From NCBI GenBank assembly GCA_026874595.1, contig CM049311.1, forward strand, positions 14,287,676-14,351,675: DNA of 64,000 nt, given 5' to 3'. The notes beneath the pieces are model-generated. The model had not been told where the DNA came from. It saw only the letters and a list, made by a program, of their open reading frames with translations, and did no database searches. Of the stretch, positions 1-14,700 are shown piece by piece (the stretch's first letter is position 1; each line of letters starts with the position of its first letter). The translations under genes and the position numbers were made by a program. The stretch is from Sipunculus nudus. Lineage: Eukaryota; Annelida; Sipuncula; Golfingiida; Sipunculidae.

Positions 1-3000
1 GAGACTCTGGGGTAAACTCATTCAAGGGTCAAATTCTGCACAATCTGCAGCAGCCAGCGCTTGAACTTTGAACTCCCTCGGTATTGGTTATAGAGTGAAA
101 TAGAATAACAACCCAATGAGAATTGTAGTCACTCAGAAAACCAGAGAAAGTCTTTAGAATTAGATTTAATAATCTCCTATGGGAAAACTTAGGATAGTTG
201 GAGAAAATGTAAAATAATTGGGGAGGCATCAGTTGAATTAGCCCCACAGGGAAAATTTAAGATATCATAGGAAAGTATAAATAATCTTCCGGGAATTTGA
301 AAATGATAGTGACCCAAAAGGAATATTTAATTGGTAGAGCATCTTGAGTGTGCCAAAAGTTTTGTCCAATTACTGTTTGTACAAGCTTCCTCACATTTAC
401 ATATAACCAAGGTTTCATCATAATTAAGGGATCTGGGAGGCTAATGACAGCTACAAAAACTGCTGTATCTTCACTGACTTTCTACATATTTCTTCTCCTG
501 ATTAGTTCTAATTATTTATTTATTATTATTTAGCTTTGAGTTCTCAGGAAAAAACCAAGAAAATTTAATAAAACTTTACTATCCTGCTTCATAGAGGAAT
601 CTGTCTTAATTATATCTACCGATAATTTTAATATCACTAAACAAAGTTTCATCGGCAGGCAAAAATAAGCTTTGCCTGTCTGATTCTCTTTAAGCCCTAG
701 GAAGTGTATGCACAAGTAATGATATATATGTCAGTGACTGAAAAAAAAATTATTACCTTTTAAATTATTTTGTTGAAAACAAAACCATCACTACAGAGCT
801 TACAAGTTGTTAGAACTGGTAAGCACGAGAATCTAAACTTTTGCTGTGAAGGGTCCATGCATGGTAATTATCAAATGGTAAAATATAGCTCCAAGAATTA
901 ATTTAATTTGACTTAAAGTATCCTTTTGTTGACATGTTTTAGCACTAAAACTATCATGACGTAACATATATAATATATGTATATAGGTTACATTAGTAAC
1001 ATTAGCTCAGAAAATGAAAAAATCCAAAGGGATTAATAAGTATTTTATAAGTAAATATTTTTAATGTCCCCCACTTCTGGGAAAGGAGGACATTGATTTG
1101 GGTTTGTCTGTCTGTCCCTCTGTCTGTCTGTCCGTCAGGTTTTTTGTTTCCTTGCCATAACTTTCCTAAATACTATCTGATTTCATTCAAATTTTGGTCA
1201 GTGATTGCTGTCATGTATACCTTGATTGGGATAGGTTTTGGAGTGTCTGTCTGAAAATCTTTTCTCTCCAGCTCTAAAACAAAATATTAAATTTTGTTCC
1301 TATTTCACAATCAAAATTATGATTTATGGAGACATCTTCAGGGCACCATGAAAGCTCAACATAACCATTATAACGTGTGGAGACATCTTCAGGCAAACAT
1401 AAAAACTGAAACAAATTGATCAGGTAAAGCATGAAAGAAAACAAGAGGCAGAAGCAGGGGAATTCAATTCCACAAATTTGCTTGTCAGTCAGTTGTTTGG
1501 CTTTACTCTATAGTCTGAACTCAGCGTGTGTGAAATTATGCTCCTTAGTGTGAGAGCATATGTAGCAGCATTTTATATGCCAATTTTCCATCAGGTATCT
1601 TGTTTATAATGATACCTTCTCTGAGCATATATGGGAAAAGTTAACCTAAGTAAGCTGATGGTGCAGAGGGAACTTAATTACCTTTCTGTAGAGTTTATGT
1701 GATTTCTGATGTACTTTGCATCCATGTTAATGCACTGTAGGTAATTCCTGTTCAGAAAGTTTCTTATAATGCCTCTGTGATGGGTGTATGAGCTGGTTTA
1801 TCTTCATGCTTTTAGTTAACATGGTACAACAACCAATGGCGAGAAACAGAAAAACATGTAACCCAAGGTTGCTGGTTTCATATACAGAAGTTTAATAACA
1901 GTCGTAAGCTGTACGTTAAACTCTGTTTGCAGAACTCTGGTTTGTCTGATTTGATGTCTTTGTTGAATGTGTCTCGATTATTTTTGTGGGATGATGAATA
2001 TGCAAAACACACAAGGTTTATTTAAAGAAATTGTCATGTGAAATTATGTGAACTATGGTTCATAAAGGAATTAATCAGCATTTCCCCAAAACAGTTTGTA
2101 CAGAACAGCTGAAATCCAAACTCTTTTCTGCATCTTTACTGATTATTGATCTCCTAGATCTAAAAAATCTCCTGATTGCTTGCCCTACTTTACATTATCT
2201 TCTTCAGCAATAGCCCAAAAATTGAATGATCTTAATGTTTGTCCTACCCTAGAAAGAGTGAATATTTAGTGTTTAGGAGAATTTCAAACTAGCCGGTTAG
2301 CAGGACCATCACAGTGGTGTGGGAAGCATTGGACAGAGGGGGGCTACCACCTCCACAATATAAATGTGTTTTTAGGGGGGGGGGACCAGAGATGTGATTT
2401 TGACCCCCTCCCACCCTCCCACCCCCCTCCACAAGTATTTTGAAGAAATAAATTATTCTGACTATCAGATATTATCTAAGGAAAGGCAACTCTTGCAGCT
2501 GAGCATTAAAACTTTACTTTAGAATGAATAAAGTCTAATTACATTTTGTTGAGAAGAGAGAGGGGAAAAAGAAGAGGGACAAAAAAGGTAGAAACCAATA
2601 TGTGTTTTATTTTCCCTCTTTAATTGAATTGAAGCTGATAAATGTCAGTCAACACATTATCTGTTGACAAAATTTTTATTTATTTGTAAATTTAGTCCAT
2701 AATTATGCTACCAACCACCATACAATGTCAAAAACATTAATAAACACAGATGGAATGTTAGCACTATGCCTTTCCCTGCCTATAGATCTTCTAAATGCAG
2801 AATTGTCAGTGTGCAAGATGCTTGAAATCCAGTTCATGTAAAGTTCATGGCATTCCAAAAGTTTAGGAATCAAGGCCAGTGAGTATATAAATTCAGTAAT
2901 AATTAAAACTTAATATTTGATGATAACTTTTAATAATTTTACTATATGTGTTGCCTTCTGTGATCTTTAATGCTAATGACAAGCCAACTTTCAATTTTAA

Positions 3001-4612
3001 ACTTCCATAAAGCAGAGCAAATACTAGAGCAACCTGAAATGTGTTTTCGTTTTTGCCTAAAGGATAAAATGAAAAAAGATACATTGTTATATTTTTTTTT
3101 AATTTCATAAAACTAATGTTCTGACATTTGTTCTAGCATGAATGTACTGTGGGCCATCCCTGTGACTGTGTAGTTACTGTTCAGACTTTGTCTGACAAAT
3201 ACCATTTAGTTGAACGTTTCAAGTTTTAACAGCACAGGGGACTAGTCTAACTAGATGCGAGGCCTGTTATGGGCCTGGCTGAGACCATTTTACAGTCTCT
3301 ATTGGATCTGTCTTCCTACTGTACATATCCTGTGGTCTGCTTGGTAATGCTCCTTGACTACTTTTCCATCTGCCACTTGATTATAGTAAACCACTAACAG
3401 CTCATACAATATTTCCTCCATTTAAAACCACACATCTTATATATTATAACCCGATATTCAACCACTGCTGGAAACTGTCAGCAGCTGGAGAGACTCGGAC
3501 ATACTCAGACACACTCTATGTGTGTTTATTTAACAGTTTCTTACCATTAAAATGCTGTTAGAATTACTAATATCTTTTTAAAAAATTACCAAATTATGTC
3601 AGTGATGGTATGATTCTGGATTTCAGTCACAAAGTTTTAAAATCTTGTTTAATATTTGTATTATAATCAGTGTATTCGTCAATGAATCTGTCATGCTGAA
3701 TGATAATCTCAGTTTTCAGATTTGTTGGTAGTGCATTCAGCCAGGGGATTTAGCTGTAAACTGATCTAAATATGTTGGCTGGAGCCATATATTGACGTGA
3801 TTTAGCATAAGTATCAGTTAAAGAGGACTGGTCTGAATCTGGCAGGAATCAGTATGATTACTGATGGTTCTGACAAAGGATGATGTTAGATAAGATCTCC
3901 TCAAACTGACACAACAATCCATATACCATAGTTTTAATTTACCATTAATTATAATCAGTATCACCCAGAAAAAAATATATTAAAAATTTTGATTGTGAGA
4001 TTCTAATCTAATTACAGTAACTACATCTGCCTTTCTTAGCATCATCAAGATTATGGTTTATTCCTGTTATTTTCAACCAAGCCTACAATGCTGTCTGGCA
4101 AAGTGATTTAAACAAAACTCTTAGAATTTAACTTTTGTTTGCATGGAATGCAGAATGTAAGTGGAGATATTGCTTTCATATGATAGCATGTATATTTTCT
4201 TTCAGTCTCTTCTTATACAATCTCCAGATCCAAGAAAAACATTTGCAATGTTGCAATTTGTTTGTCAAATATGTAATCTGAATGCAGCATACAAACATAT
4301 GAAACCTAATATTCTTTCTATATTAAATATTGGTATTTATCTGCATACCACAAGAGTCATGCCATAGTCACATTGTATGCTTATTGAATCTTAGATGTAT
4401 ACAGTAAACTCTACCTTATAATTAGCACAGGACACTTGACCAAACAAGAGGGATAAGTACTATTTCTACCTTTTATGGTTATAGACAGCCATGATAAAAA
4501 AAGCCATTGTATATCAGTGTCTGTTTTTATTTAACTCCAACTGTTTCATATATTGGGACTTTCTTTCAGGGCACTAGCTCCCGTAAAAGAATGGTTAAGC
4601 TTATACCAGGAG
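1..4612. other. Upstream non-coding region of the Neto-like gene
   Basis: No exon could be supported here. The reading frames are short, AT-rich and lack splice-compatible domain sequence. The missing first exon of the downstream CUB gene (signal peptide, phase-1 donor) either lies here undetected or before the window. G/C homopolymer stretches at about 2369-2430 (a G tract, then a C-rich CCCTCCCACC run) are the only strong compositional anomaly. A repeat with a TCTGTCTG core is listed separately. Confidence 0.5.
1061..1290. repeat. Interspersed repeat with GTCTGTCTGTCC core
   Basis: A stretch beginning near a CCCCCACTTCTGGG/AAAGGAGG motif contains a TGTCTGTC microsatellite core followed by text of the type 'cataactttcctaaatac'. 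A similar but diverged arrangement (CTGTCTGCC followed by 'ccctgtaactaaaaattaaagc') appears at about 38065-38165. That suggests a dispersed family, but alignment by eye is weak. Confidence 0.4.
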
Positions 4613-5390
4613 TACTGTGGTTGGCTTGTTATTCACGGTGGTTTCAAATTTGCGATATTCACGGCAGGGGAAAGGCCGTGAAATTGAAACCACGCAGATA
4701 TGAAACCTTGCTGTAATGGTAAAATACCCCCTTTAGTTGCCACCAGGTAACAATTGTCGGCATTATTGGGAAACAAATATAATCCAAATGACCATCATGT
4801 TGATTGCAGCGTGCGACCTGTCCCTGATCTAGTTTTATAAAATAAAATGCTTGGTTCTGACCTGCAGTTCTGCTTGTCTGATTTTATTGATTAAATTGCG
4901 ATCCCAAGCCATTTTTCGTGGCCAATCTCCTTGATCTCTCCCTGCTTACACTTTTTTGGCTGTCGGTCGATCTGATCATTTGCCACTTAGAGCAACTCTA
5001 CGAGGATCAGGCAGACCTTCCGTGCGCAGTAGCCTCGAAGATATGGCCCCTTTCGTAACCAACTTATTTCCTTTGAACAATGTTTCTATTACGTAATCTG
5101 AACATGATATGATCAAGGTAGAGAGGAGGGCCACATTTAAATTGATATGTAATGGCCAAGCTGTGAAACCAGTGCCTTTTTGAAGCGGCATCGCCAGGTT
5201 CCGGTAGTGACAGTGATTGTTGTTTGAGCAAAACATGAACTTTGTGTAATACTTATAGAATATTCATACCTATTTTGGTGTTTATTAGGTATTAATATAT
5301 GTCCCATCGCGTAAATGGAACCTCGTGAAACTATGAAAAATTGCTTGAGCATGAAAATTGAGCCCCGTAAATATAAAGGCAACCACAGTA
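4613..5390. mobile_element. TA-flanked MITE, TACTGTGGTTG family, copy 1
   Basis: The left end reads TA-CTGTGGTTGGCTTG from 4613. The right end is its inverted counterpart, GGCAACCACAG-TA, ending at 5390. This gives a 774-bp element (4615-5388) with short imperfect terminal inverted repeats and a TA on each side. The interior has CpG-containing runs such as 'attcacgg' and 'gccgtgaaattgaaaccacg'. Two shorter relatives with the same termini lie at 35583-36024 and 38346-38822. The TA duplication suggests a Tc1/mariner-type or related transposase in trans; no transposase is encoded. Confidence 0.7.
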
Positions 5391-5784
5391 TATTGCTTTG
5401 CACAGCAGTGAATAAACAGTAGATATTGTTTTCCTGTGTATGTGTAAATTTGTTTATTGCATTCTTTAAATGAATATTTTTTATTTTATGCACAATAAAG
5501 CAAAGATGGTCACTTAATGGAAAATCATTGAAAGTATTGAAATTGATTTTAATTTTTAAAATAAAAATGTATATAAATATATAAATAAAATGTAAAACAA
5601 AATATTTTTACAAACACAGACATTTAACCAAAGATTCATTCTGTGCTATTTTATGAATATGCCTAATTGCATGAAGATAATGTAACAGTTGCATTTTTGT
5701 ACTATTTGGATAGGGAAAATCAACTTCACTGGAGCCTGCCATCTTGGGATTATTTTTTTTATATACTTTTAACTTTTTTTTTAG

Positions 5785-8700
5785 TTTATGCTGTGCCAGG
5801 CACACCAGTTGCCCCAGCTGTCTGTCACTTCATATACCGTTCTTCATCATCGAGAAAAAAGGGAGTCTTCAACTCGCCACGCTACCCAAGCTACTATATG
5901 CCAAACACAACTTGTATTTATGAGTTCATTGGCCTTCCCAAGGAGAGAGTCCGGATCACATTTCATAAATTTGAAACGGAAACAGATGCAAGCAAAAAGG
6001 AGTAAGTTCTATTGTGTGAGCATCGTGGAGTGTGTTCCGTATGTGAGGGTAATTGAGTAATTCCTATTTGGGAACTGTCTGGTGTATGCTCTAGGATTGC
6101 AAAGACTTGAAAAAGGGATTATATATAGGATATGTAAAATGTGTGAAACGTTTGTTCCACTCAGGAAAGCCCATCATTTTGAAAATGGGACTTTGAAACA
6201 AAACAAGATCTTTGTAGAAAAATACAGTGTATATATAAAGGGTATGTATAGTGGTTTGATGATGGAAAGAAGAAAATGACTGATGGTCAATTATAAGACC
6301 TTTCAGCTCTGTCTGGATGTAGTGATGGCATCTTTTAGGAGACGCCATACTTCACCTTTCACTACAATATCAATAAAGTGTTATAATAATTCAGTCACCA
6401 ATGTCACTGACCCATGCAGCAATCTCATGTTGTGATAAAATAGAATGATTTCTCAGATATGTGATCAGCTATTTCACTCAATTTAATTTTTCTAGATATT
6501 GGATGGTTTCCTACCAAATGGTCACCCCTTGGTGTACTAACTGTAATTATTATGGAAATGACCAAAGAAATTAAAGCAATGTGTACACCTTTTGCCATTG
6601 TAGTAAGTGAAAAAATTATATCCCATTATGCACAGTATTTAGATACAGAATGCTTTATCAAACTGTCCTTTGTTACTCATACTACCCTCAGAATTGAGAT
6701 TAAGGAAGTTTTTTTCAGACTGAATTACAAGTACCTATAGAAGTCATATTAATTGCTTAAAGCTTGTTACCAGACACCCCTAACTGAGGTTATGGTTCAA
6801 GAAAATGCCAGTAGATGTCAGCACTGCCTATTGAATCTATATATGTGGCACACTTGGACTTTTTAGAATCATTGAACTATAATTGTTAACCACCAGAATT
6901 CATTTTATATAAACTCATGAGTAAGGATTAAAAAAGGTCAGAAATTATGTCAACTTTGAGATTGTATAATAAATAGTGATGTGCTTTTGATGTGACAGGT
7001 GAAGATACTACCAAGAATGTTTAAATAACTTTTCTGTTGGATACCTAAAATATTTTCTCTTCAATAAGTTTTCACATACCTACAGCTCCATATCTTAGTG
7101 CCATCTTGTGTTCATTAAGTGAAACATGTAACCTCCAAGAAGGACCTTAGACCCTGGACAAGGAATACCTGTATTGTCATATTAAAAAGATGCTGTACTT
7201 ACAGGTTTGGTGAGCAGTCTTTAAAGGTAGAAGAATTGAAAAAAAAAATGATTCGAAACATTGAACATGAGTTTCACAATTTATATTTTTCACTGCTTGA
7301 GCAAGTTTAAATTCAGTTTTTTTTTTCAGGTGCACTCATGACTATGTAGAAATATTTAGCTTATCAAATCGCCCGTACCCATACAACAAAACGAAGATTC
7401 TAAGACACTGTGGTGCATTGGTACCAGGTCCAATAACGTCAGAGATAGGGGACCATAAACTACAGCTGGTGTTTTATAGTGATCTGTACGGAGCTATGAG
7501 TGGCTTTGTAGCAGATTATGAGTTTATAGAACAACACCCATACACAAGAGGTAAGTGAATCAGGATTATTTTCATTCATAACTTGCTCAAAACAGACAAA
7601 CCACAGTGGTTGAAAGGGGAAGCATAGGGCTCAAAGCTTGGAGGTTTAATATCAGCGGAGGCAGTGAGATTTTTCACAATCAGCCCCCACCCAGGGTGAG
7701 CCCTCTACAGGTTAAATGGGGAGTCTGTGCTCAAAATTTGTGTTTCACTCTTAAATCAGTGCGCCTTTCGAGGGTTCCTTGGTGGTATGACAATTAAATG
7801 CGATAGGGATGATACTCCCAAGGCCTGGAGGTGTTTTACACCAAGCTTGTTTGATACCAGGATTATCACATTTAAGCCCCTGTCATGTAGTCCAAAACTT
7901 GAATGGAATCTGTTTATGCACATAGTGCTTAATTAAGCTAGCATTTAAAATTGGAGGTGTTTCCCTCCACAAAAAAAAATAATTTAAATGAATTAAGGTT
8001 AACCTCTAAATTGCAATGTTGTCATGTCTGAGTGGAATAACAGGGCCAGCAGGCAGGTGTTTAACATGTAGAAATGGACTTGGCTTCAGGAAGTGAAATC
8101 TACAATTGGCATGTCATTGGCAGAACCAGCTGTGACACTGAAATAGACAAGCCAGGAATGTTGCTAATTGCAGGTCCCTGGGTGCATGGTGAACCTGTGC
8201 ACCTGCATGGCCTTGGGAAGTCAGGAATTTTAGACTTTTGATTGGCACAAATTTGCCCACATATAAATTGTCAAGATACTGTCATGCAGTTAAATTAAAG
8301 AAATTGTGTGATGGCTCAGTATAAATATTTCTCAGTGAGATGTCCAATATTTTGAACCAGCTTTATTTGATTTGATATTGCCTACAATGATAAAAGACAG
8401 GTCAGTGTTTCAACATATTTGTCTTATTAGTATGGAGTATGACTTTTTAAGAATGAGTTTAAAGGTTTCTTCAGCATGAACAGTGAACTCACTAGATGTG
8501 ATTTATTTTTGTGGATAAACAAACATAAACTTCCCCATCATATGTATAGGTATTATAACAGGGTACAGTGTAGTATACCATATAGTTATCATTCTGATAC
8601 AGAAATGAATATCATCCAGTACAATTTGATTATTCAAAGGTGTCTTGGTGGCACTGTTTGCATGTTGAATTTATTTTTCTCTATTCTGCGTTTACAAAGC

Positions 8701-11700
8701 ACCATATTCAACATTATGACAGTCATATACTTTTATTCAGTCCTCAGGATTTCATGTTTTATACACATAGAATTTGGAATCAATCTCCCAGATTAGAGGT
8801 TCTATCAAGATTCTATCAGAGCATCTGATGGGTTTCAAACCTTAGAACCATGTTCAACTAGGCTACATCCTTCTGCTAACCATAGATTCATATTATTAGT
8901 ATTTCATTTAAACCAAAATAAAACATATATGTCATGGCAGAGGGGAGACAGAGAAATTTAAATTATGGTGTGCTGACATAAGTATATTTTGCTTTTGCTA
9001 AAATTTTCAAAATTCAGCATAGCACCGTGACCCATGCATCCCTTGTTTAATTTAGGCAGCAATGGAGCAGTCTGAGGTATTAAGGGTATATTTTCCAGAT
9101 CTTTAGGTAGCAAAGGGAGGGGGGAATGAAATAGCAGGGGGGGGAGGGGTATGAGTTAGAAGACTGCAGATCATTCAAAGTAGCCTACGGTATTATGATA
9201 TCCAGTGTTTATTAACTAAAGATAATCTCTTTAACCTTTAATAAGAATAAACCAGAAAAGATGGATCCCACTGCACACAGGCTGTTTGTTTTGTTTATAT
9301 CCAAGTGTTTATAACATGTGGGGAGCCAGCCAAAATAATCCAGATACATTCAACAAGGACATCTGGAGGCAAGTCAGATCAACCAGAGCTTTGCAAAGGG
9401 TGTTTTGCGATGAGTGACTGTTCACATAGGCAACCAGCCAGCATAGCTAGGTTGCATAGTTTTTCCATTTCCCAAAACTTGCTGTTTTTCCTTACAGCTT
9501 GTAGATACACAAGCTTATGCATCCATCACAGAAGCATAAAATGAATATTTCCTAACAAGAAATAATTAGAGTTCATTAATTTGTATGCAGAGTAATTAAG
9601 CCAGAATTTGCATAAAAATAAAAAAATAAACAGAAAAGATACCAGTAAGTGAATAGCTGGCTTTAAATTGACAGCAACATGCATCCAATAGAGATTGCCT
9701 AACATAGATTAAATATATAATATATACTTCCAGGCTGTATACAGAATATCACAAGGGGAGGAGGTGGGGAGATAAAGATTCCTGAAACAGGGAATAAATA
9801 TAGGAAGAATCTGACATGTGAATGGAACATCCGAGCTTCTAGATCCATGGGTCTCATCATGATTTACTTGGTGTCATTCCAAGTGGAAGGTTCACTTTAT
9901 GATGACTGTAAGTTCACTTCAAATATTCACATAGCATTAATAATAAGAATAAGTAATAACTTAACACTTATGCATATATTTATCAAATGCTATAATAAAA
10001 TTCACATAACCTTTGGAAACTAGGTCACAGTGGAAACTAGGTCTCGAATTCTGTGAGCTATACCTGTTTTTTAGCACCAGTAATTGTCATACTCTTCTAA
10101 GTGTTGGAAGTATTGCCATTTTTCCTCCTCCAGTTTTCTGGATAGTTGCCCATGGGTTGACATCTACTTGTTTTCACAAGGAAAGCCATTCTAGTTGACA
10201 TATATTTCTGAGTCTGCATGCAAACTTTGAACAAAACTGGTCAAACCAGTTTTTCAGAAATGTTATTCTCCTCTCATACAACCTGTATACTAGTAGATGA
10301 TCCGATATAGTCTTCATGTATGTTTGGCCCATTTCTTTAGGAAGACAACTGTCAGCTTTGCACTTGAAACAGGTTGGTGTCATTATTGTATCCGCCAAAA
10401 CGAAGTTTTGCGGATACTATGTTTTTGACCGGGTTCCGCCGCCGCCGCCGCCGCGTTCGTTTCCGGAGAACTCCTCTGAGACTACTGGACAGATTTTTCC
10501 GAAACTTACACAAATTATCAGGTCACATGTGAACTGGTGCCTAACCAAGTGACCTTGAACTCTGACCTTTCGTCTCTGCCCAGCGTCCGTTTGTGCGTCT
10601 GTTTCCACATATAAACCCACATATCTCAGGAACCGTTTGACCCATCCGGAAAAAAATTTTACACAAATGTAGCCCTGGGATAGCTTTATAACATACACAA
10701 CAAAAGGTGGCGCCACCTGCAACCATGTTTGCACAGTGTCCATCTGTTCATCTGCCTGGGGTTAAAATCACTCATATCTCTGCAGTGGTTTGACTAATTC
10801 ACCTAAAATTTGGCATGCATATACATCCTAGATAGCTTTTTCGATTTTATGACAGGTGGCGCCACCTACATTCACGTTAACGCTCCACACATAAACCCAT
10901 ATATCTCAGGAACCGTTTGACCGATCCGGAAAATTTTTTACACAAATGTAGCCCTGGGATAGCTTTATAACATACACAACAATAGGTGGCGCCACCTGCA
11001 ACCATGTTTGCACAGTGTCCATTTGTTCATCTGCCTTGGGTTAAAATCACTCATATCTCTGCAGTGGTTTGACTAATTCACCTAAAAATCGGCATGCATA
11101 TACATCCTAGATAGCTTTCTTAATTTTATGACAGGTGGCGCCACCTACATTCACGTTAACGCTCCACACATAAACCCATATATCTCGGGAACCGTTTGAC
11201 TGATCCGGAAAAATTTTTTACACAAATGTAGCCCTGGGATAGCTTTATAACATACACAACAAAAGGTGGCGCCACCTGCAACCATGTTTGCACAGTGTCC
11301 ATTTGTTCATCTGCCTTGGGTTAAAATCACTCATATCTCTGCAGTGGTTTGACTAATTCACCTAAAAATCGGCATGCATATACATCCTAGATAGCTTTCT
11401 TGATTTTATGACAGATGGCGCCACCTACATTCATGTTAATGCTCCACACATAAACCCATATATCTCAGGAACCATTTGACCAATCAGGAAAAAAATTTTA
11501 CACAAATGTAGCCCTTGGATAGCTTTATAACATGAACAAAAATGGTGGCGCCACCTGCAGCCATTTTTGCACAGCGTCCATCTGTTTGTCTGCTGTGGGA
11601 TAAAATCACTCATATCTCTGCTTTTCCACATGAAATTTTGCATGTGTATATATCTTAGATAGTTTCTCGTTCAAATAACAGGTGGCGCCACCTACAATCA

Positions 11701-14700
11701 TGTTTATGTGGCCGAGATCCATTCTAATATTTAACACATGTAACTATATCCCCTTGCCACTCAATCCATGCCTCACTTCACCCGTCCTCTGATTTTGGTG
11801 GATACACGTAGTCGCTTGTCGACTACCCGTATTCTAGTTACTATTTATTATTATATTTTCTGTGTTTTAGCTTCTCATGGATGTCCCAAGGCTGCCTTAC
11901 GCATTTATACAACCAAGTCAACCTTGCCAACAATAGAATTATGTGGGAGCACACTTCCTAATGGCACAAGACAATACATTTCACAAGGGCCAGTCATGAG
12001 GATAAAGTAAGTGTTTTAGGAACATATAACCATTGTTAATATTTATTAAAACATGCAAAAAGCCATACATATTTAGTGTCTGTATTTTTAAATATTTTTG
12101 TGTCTGACATCTTGATAGCCCATGGTTTCAACGCTTTTTGTTCAGACAACAAAATCAGGGCATTATCCCAAAAAGTTCTTCATATAATAGGTACCATACA
12201 GTTTGATTGACACCGGGACAGTAGTGAAACTTATGAAACAATGAACCAGTTAGCTTTCTGACAGATGGACACCTACTCTAGTGAATTTAATGAACACACA
12301 CTGTTATTCCTCATATTTTGAATTCCAATCTGAAGAATTTTGACCATAAAAAAAAATAAGTCCTAGAGAAAATTACCCTATTTTATTCTATTTTGATTGA
12401 ATCTTGATCATAATATAAAGAAATACCATATTTGTTACACATTATTCCAAACATGGTAGTTTGTTAATGACATAGTAATTTGTTTATTAACTGAAGAAAC
12501 ATATAAATTAGTTTTGCAGTTTTTGCATTTTCCTCCTCACAAACAGTCAAACCAGCAAACGGATAGCTAGATCCAGGCGAAAATAACATTCTTTGCAGAA
12601 GTAAATATTTTCAAAGAAGTTTTAAACCTTAAATTTGTTCTTTGTTGCTGAATACTTTAAAACACAATTATATGTGTATATTTTTTTTATTTAAGGTTCA
12701 CCACAGCACGGCATGCGCTGGGCACTGATGGCTTTACCATTGCTTGGACTGAGATTATTCCAAGTGAGAATTGATTATTATGCAAAATTATCTTAAACTG
12801 CATGCGCATATTTGCATTATCATGTTGGTTGATAATCTTACTCGACCTGCACATGAACATTCATAATTTAAGTAATTTGATATTCTCAAACTGTACATGA
12901 AGTTTGACATCTTGAGTAGTAGTAAGGCGTTTTCACGAAGTAAGCGATGTATTAAGGAGCATTCACTACTACAAGATTTGATCACCCAGTGGGTCATGAT
13001 ATAGATATAAAGTCTTGGAAGTGTGCATGCCCCTTGCATGTACATTTATCTATACATTGTGTATAAATACATTAAACCAGGGAAATTGCAAAGATACAGT
13101 ACTACCAGAACCTTCATCATTGGAGGGTATTTTCATGATTTCATAGGGTATTATATTAATGTTTCGTTGTTTTCATTACAAACACAGATCAGGATGTTTC
13201 CTTCTGAAATTATGACATAAAATTATTATTAATTTAAAAGAGCTTATAGTTGCACTGGAACATTGCAGCTGAGCTTTTATGTCAAATTAAACTTTGGAAT
13301 TTAACAACAAAATTTACTGAAACTCTCACTCTTAGCAGTTCTCAGTTTTAACTAGTTCATGATTAAAAGCAAAAACAATATGTTTATTCACATGAATTTA
13401 ACCATGGAAATTTCAGGCATCTTTTTGTGGAAAATGTTTTATAAGAAAGTGTTGATCATCATCCTTAAAATATATAATTCTTACAAATAATTTTCAATTT
13501 AATTTTACAGGAAGTAATAAGATTTAATATAAAATTATTCAATATAAAATTTGATGTGTTTTCATGTCTCAGTGACATCAGCTCGTAAGTATAACTATAG
13601 TGATACAATGTCACTCTCTCTACAAGTTCTGTTGATATGCTGTGATGTGCCGTATTTTGCATTTTCTTTTGGTTTAATGTCATCTAATTAAATTGTTTGG
13701 AACATTTTGATAGTCAAGCTTTCAGTAAATAAATTTAATTTTAATTGATGCTGCCATGTGTTTATATCATTATGTGCTGCATGCACACGATTATTTGCTT
13801 TCTTCTTGTTGATTTTAGTTTGTTTGTTCATTTGTATTTATGTACCTGTGTCTAAATTATATAACCAGTAACCATTATTATATATATTATATTAACTTCC
13901 AATCAAATTTAAAATACATCACACTTATATAAGATATTACAAATTGATATTGTGTACTGCTGATAACCAGCATGAAGCACTGACAACCAGTTTGCACAGG
14001 CCTGCCAGTAATTATGACAGTGTCAATGTAAAATATATTGAGAGGAGTCTTGTTATGTGATTTTGTCAGTGTGGACCGTGTCCGTATTAGTGTATTGAGT
14101 ACTCACTAGATGGCAGCAGATGACGGGCTTAAATGTGCCCCCTTACTGTGTTGGCTAGTATATGAAATATTAAACTTTAATTCATACAGTATGTGAATAG
14201 GAAAAGAAATAATTTGAATGTACATATTAATTTACAGTTTCTAAACATATCTTACTGGTAAATCATAATTCCACTGCAAATGCAAATTTTTAGAAATCAT
14301 ATCAGCCTGCAAACCAGCTGTAACATTATATTATCTTTCATAAGCATTCATTGTTTTATAATTAAGTGAAATATATTCCACAGAGGTGCAGTGTACTGAT
14401 TTCAAGTGCAAGGAGTCTGGGTTCTGCATCAGCAAGGGACTGGTTTGTAACAAAGTTCACAACTGTGGAGGAAACGACAAATCTGATGAAGCTGAGTCTC
14501 TGTGTAAGTCAATGAATATTTGTGTGTGATTTCCTTGGTGGAGGTAACAGCTTATTTTTCTAAATGAATGCAAACCTTGACTAATCTTGGATTAGAGATT
14601 ATTATTATATTTTAGATTTGATAAATAACTGAGGCTCTCAGGTTACATATACAGCCAATGCAGAGATGTAAGCACTTTGTATGCTTTCTATTTATACTGG

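Noticed and set aside
348-533. Hydrophobic N-terminal frame (signal-peptide-like stretch from an ATG near 443) as the missing first exon of the Neto-like gene
   Set aside because: It runs to a stop without a convincing GT donor in the required phase 1; the only nearby GT (GTTCTA) is poor.
5137-5493. 118-codon minus-strand frame
   Set aside because: It crosses the right end of a MITE and has no domain or splice support.
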